Below are positions 1 through 6,068 of a stretch of 6,449 nucleotides of DNA, piece after piece; the first letter of the stretch is position 1; every line of letters starts with the position of its first letter. The DNA is from JAADHY01 sp964428935. Lineage in GTDB: Bacteria > Planctomycetota > Planctomycetia > Planctomycetales > Planctomycetaceae. Location of the stretch: NCBI GenBank assembly GCA_964428935.1, contig CAYSAG010000296.1:1-6449 (forward strand), in the 5' to 3' direction. Below the pieces are notes generated by a model. It was not told the origin of the DNA and did no database searches. It was given only the letters and a program-made list of their open reading frames with translations. The position numbers and the translations under genes were made by a program.

Positions 1-176
1 GTTCGCGGCGTACGGCCGACCGGCGCAAGTCCGTTCGACCGGCGACGGGCCGTCTGGGTTGCAGACGCTGTCGGTTTCGGGTTTCATTCAGTGCCGGAGT
101 GGCGAGCCAAGACGGCCCTCTTCAGCAGTGGTGCGAGACACGGTTGACAACGGGACGAACGGGGAGTGTTTTCACG
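1..176. other. Leader upstream of the permease, no gene recognised
   Basis: No reading frame here resembles a protein family. The permease frame stays open upstream through a GTG at 99, but the translation of 99-176 is polar and unlike a GntP N-terminus. A perfect 6-base inverted repeat, CGTCTG/CAGACG, lies at 51-56 and 62-67 with a 5-base loop. It could be the end of an upstream transcript or part of the leader. The 9-mer CGACCGGCG occurs twice, at 17-25 and 36-44, offset by 19 bases. The tail of an upstream gene ending before about 150 cannot be excluded. Confidence 0.5.
161..166 (+). promoter_or_regulatory. Ribosome binding site deciding the permease start
   Basis: GGGGAG lies 10 bases before the ATG at 177. 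It supports that ATG over the upstream in-frame GTG at 99, which lacks a comparable purine-rich site and would add 26 polar residues ahead of the first membrane helix. Confidence 0.6.
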
Positions 177-1595
177 ATGCCGTGGCTGCTTGCCGAAACG
201 GCCGGAAATGCTGGACCAGCTGCCGGAGCTCTGCACCCGGTGCTGATTGTGCTGGTGGGAATCGCCGTCGTGCTGGGGGCGATCATTGTCTTGCGTCTGA
301 ATGCTTTTGTGGCGCTGATTTGCGGAGCGATCGTCGTCAGCTTGATGTCGCCCGGACCGTGGGAACAGTCGGTGGTTCGGGTCGCCGAGGCGTTTGGTTC
401 GGCGGCCGGAAAGATTGGCATTGTCATTGCCCTGGCGGCCATCATTGGAAAATGCTTGATGGACAGCGGCGCGGCCGACCGAATTGTTCGCTCGTTCTTG
501 AGGGCATTGGGCGAGCAGCGGGCGGCAGTGGCCTTGCTGGGGAGCGGTTTTGTTCTGTCGATTCCCGTTTTCTTCGACACGGTCTTCTACTTGTTGGTCC
601 CGTTGGCTCGCTCGCTCTACCGCCGGACTCGAAAGAACTACGTCCTGTACGTGACGGCCATTTCGGCCGGAGCCGTCATTACCCACACGCTGGTCCCACC
701 AACACCCGGCCCGCTGTTCATGGCGAACGAGCTGGGCGTGGACTTGGGACTGATGATACTGGTCGGTGTGGCCATTGGACTGCCGGCAGCCGTGGCCTCG
801 ATTTTCTTCTGCCACTTGTTCGACCGTCTGCTGGACATTCCCATGCGGCCCTACCCGGGCGAAGAGAACGTGGAGCCGTTGCCGGACGAAGAGCTTCCGC
901 CGTTGTGGCTGTCGTTGGCCCCGGTTGTGTTGCCCGTGCTGTTGATTTCGGCCAACACGGCGGCCAAGGCCGTCGGGGCGACACGGTTGGTCGTCGTGAC
1001 GTCCGTGCTGGGCGACGCGAACTTGGCCTTGCTCATTGCAGCCGGCCTTTCGCTGTGGCTGGTGGCGGCTTACCGCGGCGCCAGTCTGGCCGAGCTGGGC
1101 CGGCTGACCGAGACGGCCCTCATGAGCGGTGGGGTAATCATTTTGATTACGGCCGGCGGCGGAGCATTTGGAGCCATGTTGCGGAACGCCGGCATTGAAA
1201 GCGTCATTCGGTCGCACTTGGCATTGGGCAGCGGAGCGAACGGTTTGGTGCTGATGCTGGCTGCGTTCGGCGTGGCCGTGGCCATGAAAATCGCTCAAGG
1301 CTCGGGAACCGTTTCCATGATTACCACCGTCTCGATGTTCTCGGCCATGCACGTCACGCCTGAAATGCTTGGTTGTCACCCGGTCTACTTGGCCGCGGCC
1401 ATTGGAGCGGGCTCGTTGGTCGGTTCGTGGATGAACGACAGCGGCTTCTGGATTTACGCTCGAATGGGCGGATTGACCGAGGTCGAGTCGCTGAAGTCCT
1501 GGACCCTCTTGTTGGTCTTGATTGGACTGGTCTCGTTGGGCGTGACGCTGGCTCTGTCGCGGTTCGTTCCGCTGTTGCAGTTTGCGGGCACGTGA
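177..1595 (+). CDS. GntP-family gluconate:H+ symporter-type permease
   Basis: This is an integral inner-membrane transporter of the GntP family, whose characterised members import gluconate or related sugar acids with protons. The 472 residues from the ATG at 177 match the family's usual size of about 440-480. About 12-13 hydrophobic segments can be read, the first near residues 19-39 and the last near 440-460. Family-typical stretches are THTLVPPTPGPL (169-180), an ITAGGGAFGAMLRNAGI stretch (324-340), MKIAQGSGTVSMITT (370-384) and GSWMNDSGFWIYARMGGLTE (416-435). A hydrophilic, acidic, proline-rich loop (about 222-242) separates two helix blocks. No frameshift or missing motif is seen. It sits 144 bases upstream of the DUF1080-mutarotase gene on the same strand, so co-transcription is possible. 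Family assignment is firm. The substrate is not: gluconate, other aldonates, glycerate or idonate-like acids are all known for GntP relatives. Confidence 0.93.
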   Translation: MPWLLAETAGNAGPAAGALHPVLIVLVGIAVVLGAIIVLRLNAFVALICGAIVVSLMSPGPWEQSVVRVAEAFGSAAGKIGIVIALAAIIGKCLMDSGAADRIVRSFLRALGEQRAAVALLGSGFVLSIPVFFDTVFYLLVPLARSLYRRTRKNYVLYVTAISAGAVITHTLVPPTPGPLFMANELGVDLGLMILVGVAIGLPAAVASIFFCHLFDRLLDIPMRPYPGEENVEPLPDEELPPLWLSLAPVVLPVLLISANTAAKAVGATRLVVVTSVLGDANLALLIAAGLSLWLVAAYRGASLAELGRLTETALMSGGVIILITAGGGAFGAMLRNAGIESVIRSHLALGSGANGLVLMLAAFGVAVAMKIAQGSGTVSMITTVSMFSAMHVTPEMLGCHPVYLAAAIGAGSLVGSWMNDSGFWIYARMGGLTEVESLKSWTLLLVLIGLVSLGVTLALSRFVPLLQFAGT

Positions 1596-1627
1596 CGTTT
1601 CGGCCGGCACGCCCGCACGAGGTCAAA

Positions 1628-1654
1628 CGGCTTCCGACGAAAAGACGGAAACCG
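1628..1654 (+). terminator. Weak hairpin downstream of the permease gene
   Basis: CGGCTTCCG (1628-1636) can pair with CGGAAACCG (1646-1654), giving 9 positions with one C-A mismatch and a 9-base A-rich loop. It begins 33 bases after the permease stop. No T-run follows, so it is at best an inefficient or Rho-assisted terminator or an RNA-stability element between the two plus-strand genes. Confidence 0.25.
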
Positions 1655-1725
1655 GAGACGTTGACTACGCGGGCTCGCGGCTTTGGGGTGGTGTGGTCCA
1701 ATTTGCTTGCGGGCCGAGTCAGTCG

Positions 1726-1732
1726 GGAGGTG
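1726..1732 (+). promoter_or_regulatory. Ribosome binding site for the DUF1080-mutarotase gene
   Basis: GGAGGTG closely matches the anti-Shine-Dalgarno complement and leaves 7 bases before the ATG at 1740. This selects the ATG at 1740 over an earlier in-frame start at 1683 and a later ATG at 1761. The 1740 start also places a short basic segment ahead of the signal-peptide core. Confidence 0.7.
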
Positions 1733-1739
1733 TGACCCA

Positions 1740-3365
1740 ATGAGCGGACGGCAAGTCGCCATGCCTTGGCTGTGCGTGCTTGGACTTTTCGCTAGCCCCG
1801 CTCCCGTGCTGGCTCAGCCGGCCGACCAGTCCGGGTGGGTGCGACTGGACAACGGCAAAGACCTTTCCGGCTGGTACCCGGCTACGTGGACGGGCCGCGA
1901 AACGGGCGACTGGAGCGGGTGGAGCGTGGTTGACGGAGCCATTCACTTGGACTCCAGCAAGGCCCGCAGTCACCTTTTCAGTCGACGGACCTTCGGCCGC
2001 GACGTCGTCATTCGGTTGGAATTCCGAGCGGGCTTCCGGGCCGACTCCGGGCTCAACCTTCACGGCAAGCAGTTTCAAGTTCGCGACTACCCGAACGCGG
2101 GTCCGGCCAAGTACGCATTTGCGGCCAAGCCGCACGGGCAGTGGAACGAGCTGGAATTCGACGTGACCGACGGAGTGGCTCGCGTTTTCCTGAACGGACA
2201 GCTCATTGAGAAAGCTTGGCGAATCGGCGACAACCCTCGCTTGGGCCTGGGGCTGCAACGAGAAATCGGAACGTTCGATTTCCGAAACATTCGAATCAAG
2301 CGGAAGACGCCGTCGGGCGGGCTGGAGGTGCGAGCCTCCGAGTGCGGAGCGGCTGCGGACGGCACCCCGCTGCGTCTCTTCACGCTGACCAACGGCCGCG
2401 GCTTGGTCGTGCGAGTGCTCAACTACGGAGCCACGTTGGTCGCCGTCGAAGTGCCCGACCGCAACGGTCGACGCGCCAACGTCACGTTGTTCTTCGACTC
2501 GTGCCAACGCTACCTGGAACCTCACCCACTGTTCGGTTCGGTCGTTGGTCGTTACGCCAACCGAATTGCCCGGGCGCGGCTGGTGCTGGACGGCGTCGAG
2601 TACCAATTGGAGGCCAATGCAGGCCGAGACCACATTCACGGCGGCCGCAAGGGCTTCCAACGGCGGTTCTGGAAAGCCGAGCCGCTGCGCGAGCCCGAAC
2701 GTGTTGGCGTCCGGTTGTCGTTGTTGAGCTCGGACGGCGACGCCGGCTTCCCCGGCAACCTCCGTGTCACCGTGACCTACTGGCTGAACCAGCAAAACGA
2801 ATTGACGCTCGACTACCAAGCCACCACCGACAAGCCGACCGTCGTCAACCTGACCAACCACGCTTACTGGAACCTGGCCGGAGCGGGCCAAGGGGACGTG
2901 CTGGACCACGTTCTTTGGCTGAACGCGGACCGGGTGTTGGAGTCCGACCGACGGCACTTCCCGACCGGACGAGTCTTGCCGGTGCGCGGCACGCCGTTCG
3001 ACTTCACTCAGCCCCACCGAATCGGTCTGCAAATGGACCAGGTTCCGGGCGGGTACGACCACTGCTACGTGCTCAAGAAAGAGCCCGGCCGGCGGTACTC
3101 ACTGGCCGCGAGACTGGTCGACCCGAAAACAGGGCGGGGAATGGAAGTGTGGACCACGCAGCCCGGACTGCAGCTCTACACGGCCAACGGACTGCGCGGC
3201 GACTTGGGCGCGGGTGGCCGAAAGTACGTTCGGCACGGAGCCGTTTGCCTGGAAACTCAACACTTCCCCGACTCGCCCAACCACCCCGAGTTTCCTTCGA
3301 CGGTGCTTCGCCCCGGGCAGACCTACCACGAGTGGACCGTCCACCGGTTCTTCGTGCAGAAGTGA
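1740..3365 (+). CDS. Exported DUF1080 / aldose 1-epimerase fusion protein
   Basis: This 541-residue protein has three parts. Residues 1-25 look like a signal peptide: Arg4, a hydrophobic core at 9-19 and a PVLA|Q cleavage site after Ala25. Residues about 31-188 form a DUF1080 (PF06439) concanavalin-like domain: GWVRLDNGKDLSGW near its start, SGLNLHGKQFQVRD at 103-116 and WNELEF...LNG at 135-153. Family members are associated with cleavage of 3-keto-glycosides. Residues about 195-540 form a complete galactose mutarotase, which interconverts alpha and beta anomers of aldoses. Its motifs are NYGATLVAVEVPDRNG (228-243), GRYANRIA (270-277), DHIHGG (297-302), NLTNHAYWNLAG (370-381), GTPFDF (417-422), GYDH (438-441) and LETQHFPDSPNHPEFPS (504-520). 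By comparison with characterised GalM, the likely active-site residues are Arg275, His300, His374, Asp440 and Glu505, all present. Classical GalM is cytoplasmic and single-domain, so export and fusion are unusual. A mutarotase on a sugar-use pathway next to a sugar-acid permease is plausible, but the exact substrate is unknown. Confidence 0.93.
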   Translation: MSGRQVAMPWLCVLGLFASPAPVLAQPADQSGWVRLDNGKDLSGWYPATWTGRETGDWSGWSVVDGAIHLDSSKARSHLFSRRTFGRDVVIRLEFRAGFRADSGLNLHGKQFQVRDYPNAGPAKYAFAAKPHGQWNELEFDVTDGVARVFLNGQLIEKAWRIGDNPRLGLGLQREIGTFDFRNIRIKRKTPSGGLEVRASECGAAADGTPLRLFTLTNGRGLVVRVLNYGATLVAVEVPDRNGRRANVTLFFDSCQRYLEPHPLFGSVVGRYANRIARARLVLDGVEYQLEANAGRDHIHGGRKGFQRRFWKAEPLREPERVGVRLSLLSSDGDAGFPGNLRVTVTYWLNQQNELTLDYQATTDKPTVVNLTNHAYWNLAGAGQGDVLDHVLWLNADRVLESDRRHFPTGRVLPVRGTPFDFTQPHRIGLQMDQVPGGYDHCYVLKKEPGRRYSLAARLVDPKTGRGMEVWTTQPGLQLYTANGLRGDLGAGGRKYVRHGAVCLETQHFPDSPNHPEFPSTVLRPGQTYHEWTVHRFFVQK

Positions 3366-3458
3366 GCTGTTCGGTGGAGACTGGGCCCGGGCAGTGAACG
3401 TCGTTCGCGGCGGTCGGCGTGGCTTTCCGGCGGGTCGCGAGCCGCTCGGGGAGTTCGC

Positions 3459-3483
3459 CGACTGGCCGAGAGCACGGCCGTCG
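3459..3483 (-). terminator. GC-rich hairpin between convergent genes
   Basis: CGAC (3459-3462) plus GGCCG (3464-3468) pairs with CGGCC (3475-3479) plus GTCG (3480-3483). This makes 9 base pairs with one bulged T and a 6-base loop. It starts 20 bases past the dprA stop and about 94 bases past the mutarotase stop, so it could serve both convergent transcripts. No T-run is present on either side. The rest of the 3366-3502 gap shows nothing else. Confidence 0.35.
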
Positions 3484-3502
3484 CCCACGTTCCGCCGGTC
3501 GG

Positions 3503-4633
3503 TCAGTGTCCGGAGCGGACGAGCAGGCCGCCGGGCAGACGCCGAATGAGTCGTCTCATTTCGAGCACCGTCAGCGTGGCCAGAACGCGCGGCGTGTCGA
3601 GCTGCGCGGCCTGAAGCACCTCGTCGACCGACCGCGGTTCGTGGCCAATCAAGTTGAGCACCTGCCGTTCCTGCTCGTTCAGCGACAACTCGCGCGGCGA
3701 GTGCACCAAGCGGTCGTCGGTTTGCTGGACGGGCTGCGGGAGCGGGCCGAGAGCTTCCAGAACGTCGTCGGCGTTACGGACCAACGTCGCTCCGTCTCGA
3801 ATCAGGTCGTGGCAACCTTCGCTGGTCAGGCTGTCGACCCGCCCGGGAACGGCCATGACCTCGCGTCCCTGTTCCATGGCGTGCCGCGCCGTGTGAATGG
3901 CTCCGCTGTTGCGAGTGGCCTCCACAATGATGACTCCCAGCGACAGACCGCTGATGAGTCGGTTGCGCTGAGGGAAAAGACCGGCCAGGGGCTCCTGGTC
4001 CAGCCGCGACTCGCTGAGCAGCGCCCCTTGTTCAGCCACCCGCTCGGCCAGCTCGGCATGCTCCGGTGGGTACACCTTCGCCAACCCGGTACCGAGCACG
4101 GCCAAGGTTCGACCTCCGGCTGCCAACGCGCCGCGGTGAGCAGCGGCATCGATGCCGCGAGCCAACCCGCTGACGACCGTCAAACCGGCTCGCGCCAGAG
4201 CCCCGGCCAACCGCTCGGCCTGCTGTCGGCCGTACAGCGAACACCGTCGCGTGCCCACAATGGCCACCGCTAGCTCGTCCCGAGGAAGAAGCGAGCCCCG
4301 GCAGTAGAGCAGGCGGGGCGGGTCGGCAATCCGCTCCAACAGCCGAGGGTAGTCCGGCTGCCCGCGCCGCAACAGCCGCACTCCGAGCCGACGACACCGT
4401 TCCAGCTCGCGTTCGGCCGCGTCGCTGTCTCTGGCTTCCAGAATGGCCTTCGCCAACCGCGGGCCCACGCCGGGAACTCGACGCAGCTCGCGGCCCGTCG
4501 CTGCGAAGACCGCCTCCACCGTCCCGAACTGCTTCAGCAGTGCGTCCTGCAGACGCGGCCCCACTCCTTCAATCAAGTTCAGCCGGAGCCACCCCAGAAG
4601 CTCGCGGTCGTTTTGACCCGACTCGTCGTTCAC
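3503..4633 (-). CDS. dprA: DNA-processing protein DprA (Smf family)
   Basis: DprA binds incoming single-stranded DNA in the cytoplasm and loads RecA onto it during natural transformation. Homologues are also widespread in bacteria with no known competence. The 376-residue protein has three regions. An N-terminal helix-hairpin-helix/SAM-like part spans about 10-70 and has two hairpin motifs, IEGVGPRL (21-28) and VPGVGPRLAKAI (53-64). A Rossmann-fold core spans about 93-293, with IVGTRRCSLYG (125-135), SGLARGIDAAAH (155-166), LGTGLAKVYP (180-189), PQRNRLISGLS (221-231) and SGAIHTA (243-249), then VPGRVDS (262-268) and GCHDLIRDGA (273-282). A winged-helix C-terminal domain (DprA_WH type) spans about 315-372. 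All core motifs are intact. The start chosen is a GTG at 4633, beginning VNDESGQ, because the usual family N-terminus (ELLGWLRLNLIEGVGP) follows directly. The frame stays open to an ATG at 4786, but that extension is Arg-rich and not DprA-like. AGG near the GTG is only a fair ribosome site, so the start is less certain than the gene. Confidence 0.95.
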   Translation of the reverse strand: MNDESGQNDRELLGWLRLNLIEGVGPRLQDALLKQFGTVEAVFAATGRELRRVPGVGPRLAKAILEARDSDAAERELERCRRLGVRLLRRGQPDYPRLLERIADPPRLLYCRGSLLPRDELAVAIVGTRRCSLYGRQQAERLAGALARAGLTVVSGLARGIDAAAHRGALAAGGRTLAVLGTGLAKVYPPEHAELAERVAEQGALLSESRLDQEPLAGLFPQRNRLISGLSLGVIIVEATRNSGAIHTARHAMEQGREVMAVPGRVDSLTSEGCHDLIRDGATLVRNADDVLEALGPLPQPVQQTDDRLVHSPRELSLNEQERQVLNLIGHEPRSVDEVLQAAQLDTPRVLATLTVLEMRRLIRRLPGGLLVRSGH

Positions 4634-4701
4634 GCGCCTGACCGACCTGCAGAAGTTCTTCGGACCCTCAACCCGCTGAGTGCGTGCCTTCACGTTCCTG
4701 A

Positions 4702-4755
4702 GGCGGCAGGTGCGTCGGCGTGGCCACGGAGCCGAAGCTGACGCACCGACCCGCC
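4702..4755 (-). other. Long stem-loop in the presumed dprA leader
   Basis: GGCGG (4702-4706) pairs with CCGCC (4751-4755). Then GGTGCGTC (4709-4716) pairs perfectly with GACGCACC (4740-4747). The stem can extend inward by a G-T wobble and two G-C pairs. The loop contains the 10-base palindrome CGTGGCCACG (4719-4728). About 16-17 base pairs are possible in total. It lies 69 bases upstream of the dprA GTG, so on the minus strand it would sit in the mRNA leader. Its function is not known: leader regulation, RNA stability or an independent RNA are all possible. Confidence 0.45.
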
Positions 4756-4798
4756 GCGTGAGCAGAGGCCACGGCCCCCCGTCCAAAAGGGCCTCGCC

Positions 4799-4817
4799 GA
4801 CACTTCGCGTTAGTGTC
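4799..4817 (-). promoter_or_regulatory. 19-base palindrome, possible operator for dprA
   Basis: Perfect 6-base arms GACACT (4799-4804) and AGTGTC (4812-4817) flank a 7-base spacer. The size and symmetry suit a dimeric repressor site. It falls where transcription would begin from the candidate promoter at 4823-4852, a position where a bound protein could block initiation. No known regulator motif was recognised. Confidence 0.25.
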
Positions 4818-4822
4818 CCTAT

Positions 4823-4852
4823 TTTCTACGCTGTTCGCAAGGTGACGCTCAA
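4823..4852 (-). promoter_or_regulatory. Candidate sigma70-type promoter for dprA
   Basis: On the minus strand, TTGAGC (4852-4847) and TAGAAA (4828-4823) are separated by 18 bases. Each matches 4 of 6 consensus positions. It lies in the least GC-rich part of the gap and would give a leader of about 180 bases ahead of dprA. This is a weak call made by eye. Confidence 0.2.
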
Positions 4853-4981
4853 CCTCGCAAACTTTCCTCGCTCTTCTTCGGTTGGGAACGGCGACTCGAA
4901 AAGAAAACCGCTTCGGTGGAATCGGAAGAGGCGCTCTGTGTGCCTTGTCACAAGGAAACGGCAGAGTTGCCCGAGTGGGCC

Positions 4982-5021
4982 GGCGCCGCTCGCTGCCAGA
5001 CGCGTCTTGGCACGCGGCGCC
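4982..5021. other. Compound hairpin in the dprA-hydrolase gap
   Basis: GGCGCCGC (4982-4989) pairs perfectly with GCGGCGCC (5014-5021). Inside that, TGCC (4994-4997) pairs with GGCA (5009-5012) around a self-complementary AGACGCGTCT core (4998-5007). It lies about 100 bases past the hydrolase stop on the minus strand. It may be a second termination or 3'-end protection structure, or part of an RNA. Confidence 0.4.
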
Positions 5022-5053
5022 AATGAGTCGACGCGGACGCGCGCAGCTCGCGC

Positions 5054-5087
5054 CGGCGCTCGGTTTCGACAGGCCTGCCGAGCGCCG
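5054..5087 (-). terminator. Likely hydrolase transcript terminator hairpin
   Basis: CGGCGCTCGG (5054-5063) and CCGAGCGCCG (5078-5087) are perfect 10-base inverted arms around a 14-base loop. On the minus strand it begins 33 bases after the hydrolase stop. A second 5-base stem, GCGCG/CGCGC (5039-5053), abuts it directly. There is no T-run, so termination would depend on the stem alone or on Rho. GC-rich stems without a T-run are common in GC-rich bacteria. Confidence 0.4.
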
Positions 5088-5119
5088 CGACGTTCGACTC
5101 GCCGCCGCCGGCCAGCAGC

Positions 5120-6061
5120 TCAACGCTTCGCCGACGCCGAGCCGCTTTTCGTCAGTTTGGCGATTAAGAAGTCTGCCAGCGACGCGTACTCCGACCGAAC
5201 GCCGGGGTAGACCAAGTGCGCTTCAATGCCCAGCCGGTCCATTTTTTCCTTCAGCGCCAGACCGAAGGCTACGTGGTGAACCATCCACCCGCGGGCTCGA
5301 TTCGGATTCTTCGGAATGGGAGCGTCCGGTCGCATGCCGTAGGTCATGTAAATCGGCGGGTCGTCGGCCGAAATCAGTGACAGCGCCGAGATTTCGCGGA
5401 CAATCTGTTGGATTTTTGTCGGGTCGCTGGTTCCAAACAGCTCGGTCAGGTCGCGGTGCGGACGTTTGTAGCCGGGAATGTGTTTTTTCCACCAGTCGAA
5501 GTCCATGGTTGTCTGTCCGCCCATGGTGGCCACGCAGGTCAGACGGGTCGACTCGCGCTCGACCGGGTCCGAGCTGTCTGGTTTGGCCATGTCGTCGTGG
5601 AACGCCAACCACATGCAAAGCTGGGCGCCGGCCGAGCCGCCGAAGGCGCCGATGCGCGTCTTGTCGATGTTCCACTGGCTCGCCTTCGAACGCAGAAACT
5701 GCAGTGCTCGACGGCAGTCCTCGTGGGCCGCCGGCAACGGCGCCTGCGTCACGTACCGGTAATTCAACGCCGCGACCGAAATGCCAGCCGACAGAAACTG
5801 ACGTAGCCAACGGGCGTTCAGTTTCTCTTTGCTGCCCGCTCGAAACCCGCCGCCGTGAATGAAGACCACCAGCGGCGCTGGCCGGTCGGACGTCGCCTTC
5901 CAGAAGTCAAGCACGTGACGCTGGTGGGGCCCGTAGGAGACATTGGCGAAGGTCGGCGCTGGCTTACAGGCCGCCTTTTGCTGAGCCAGCGCCGTCGTGC
6001 AGGCCAGAAGGACGGCCAGCAAGGTCCGCGCGACTGCTTTTCCGCTCACGCCGGTCGTCAT
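5120..6061 (-). CDS. Exported alpha/beta hydrolase, esterase-like
   Basis: This is a 313-residue serine-hydrolase-fold protein. It probably cleaves ester bonds outside the cytoplasmic membrane, for example in acylated sugars, polysaccharides or lipids. Residues 1-26 look like a signal peptide: Lys8 and Arg12, a hydrophobic core at 13-20 and an ALA|Q cleavage site after Ala26. LLAC (18-21) also loosely resembles a lipoprotein box, so lipid anchoring is possible. The mature part opens with YGPHQRHVLDFWKA (43-56), then the oxyanion-hole motif HGGGF (69-73). The nucleophile elbow is GGSAG (141-145), with Ser143 as the predicted nucleophile. The segments DDPP (233-236), VHH (261-263) and LGIEAHLVYPG (277-287) are typical of planctomycete hydrolases of this sort. 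No histidine follows YPG, where the catalytic one usually lies. The start at 6061 is chosen for its strong ribosome site and signal peptide. The frame is open to about 6415, but that extension is not protein-like. The next gene on this strand, dprA, is 486 bases away, so an operon is unlikely. Confidence 0.87.
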   Translation of the reverse strand: MTTGVSGKAVARTLLAVLLACTTALAQQKAACKPAPTFANVSYGPHQRHVLDFWKATSDRPAPLVVFIHGGGFRAGSKEKLNARWLRQFLSAGISVAALNYRYVTQAPLPAAHEDCRRALQFLRSKASQWNIDKTRIGAFGGSAGAQLCMWLAFHDDMAKPDSSDPVERESTRLTCVATMGGQTTMDFDWWKKHIPGYKRPHRDLTELFGTSDPTKIQQIVREISALSLISADDPPIYMTYGMRPDAPIPKNPNRARGWMVHHVAFGLALKEKMDRLGIEAHLVYPGVRSEYASLADFLIAKLTKSGSASAKR

Positions 6062-6068
6062 TGCCAGA

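Larger units (their letters stand above)
4634..5119. other. 486-base intergenic region rich in inverted repeats
   Basis: No protein-like frame was found on either strand. The open frames here translate to Arg/Ser/Ala-rich text typical of non-coding GC-rich DNA. The middle (about 4810-4960) is visibly less GC-rich than the flanking genes. Inverted repeats are seen at 4702-4755, 4765-4795 (GAGGCC/GGCCTC), 4799-4817, 4943-4955 (CCTTG/CAAGG with a 3-base loop), 4982-5021, 5039-5053 (GCGCG/CGCGC) and 5054-5087. The region must hold the dprA promoter and the end of the hydrolase transcript. A small structured RNA is also possible. It does not match tRNA, tmRNA, RNase P RNA or SRP RNA. Confidence 0.6.

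Noticed and set aside
144..172. TTGACA and TGTTTT with 17-base spacing just ahead of the permease ATG
   Set aside because: The -35 is perfect but the -10 lacks the key A at position 2. Transcription would begin at about the ATG and exclude the GGGGAG ribosome site, so I regard it as coincidence.
84..1610. A 508-codon open frame on the minus strand antisense to the permease, and a 447-codon one (1719-3062) antisense to the mutarotase
   Set aside because: The translations are rich in Arg, Gln, His and Gly without motifs. They are the expected shadow of GC-rich coding sequence on the other strand, which carries clear families.
1661..1689. TTGACT as a -35 box for the mutarotase gene
   Set aside because: No acceptable -10 element lies 15-19 bases downstream; the sequence there is G-rich.
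2216..3397. A 393-codon plus-strand frame inside the mutarotase gene
   Set aside because: It is Arg/Pro-rich with no motif and overlaps a frame with every mutarotase signature.
3419..4273. A 284-codon plus-strand frame over the dprA region
   Set aside because: It is antisense to the DprA core and has no protein-family character.
4850..4875. Minus-strand GAGGAAAGT, similar to the RNase P RNA core motif
   Set aside because: The other conserved RNase P blocks are absent from the following 230 bases, so the match is chance.
4962..4990. A stretch resembling the 5' part of a serine tRNA (GCAGAGT then TGCCCGAGTGG)
   Set aside because: No matching anticodon arm, T-arm with TTCRA or 3' acceptor complement follows within tRNA length.
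5062..5073. GGTTTCGACAGG, similar to the conserved 5' segment of tmRNA
   Set aside because: It sits in a hairpin loop, the downstream sequence runs into the hydrolase coding region within 50 bases, and there is no tag frame or 3' tRNA-like half.
4680..5210. A 176-codon plus-strand frame and a 151-codon minus-strand frame (4668-5123) in the gap
   Set aside because: Both are Arg/Ser/Ala-rich with scattered low-complexity runs, lack ribosome sites and overlap the inverted repeats. They do not look selected as proteins.
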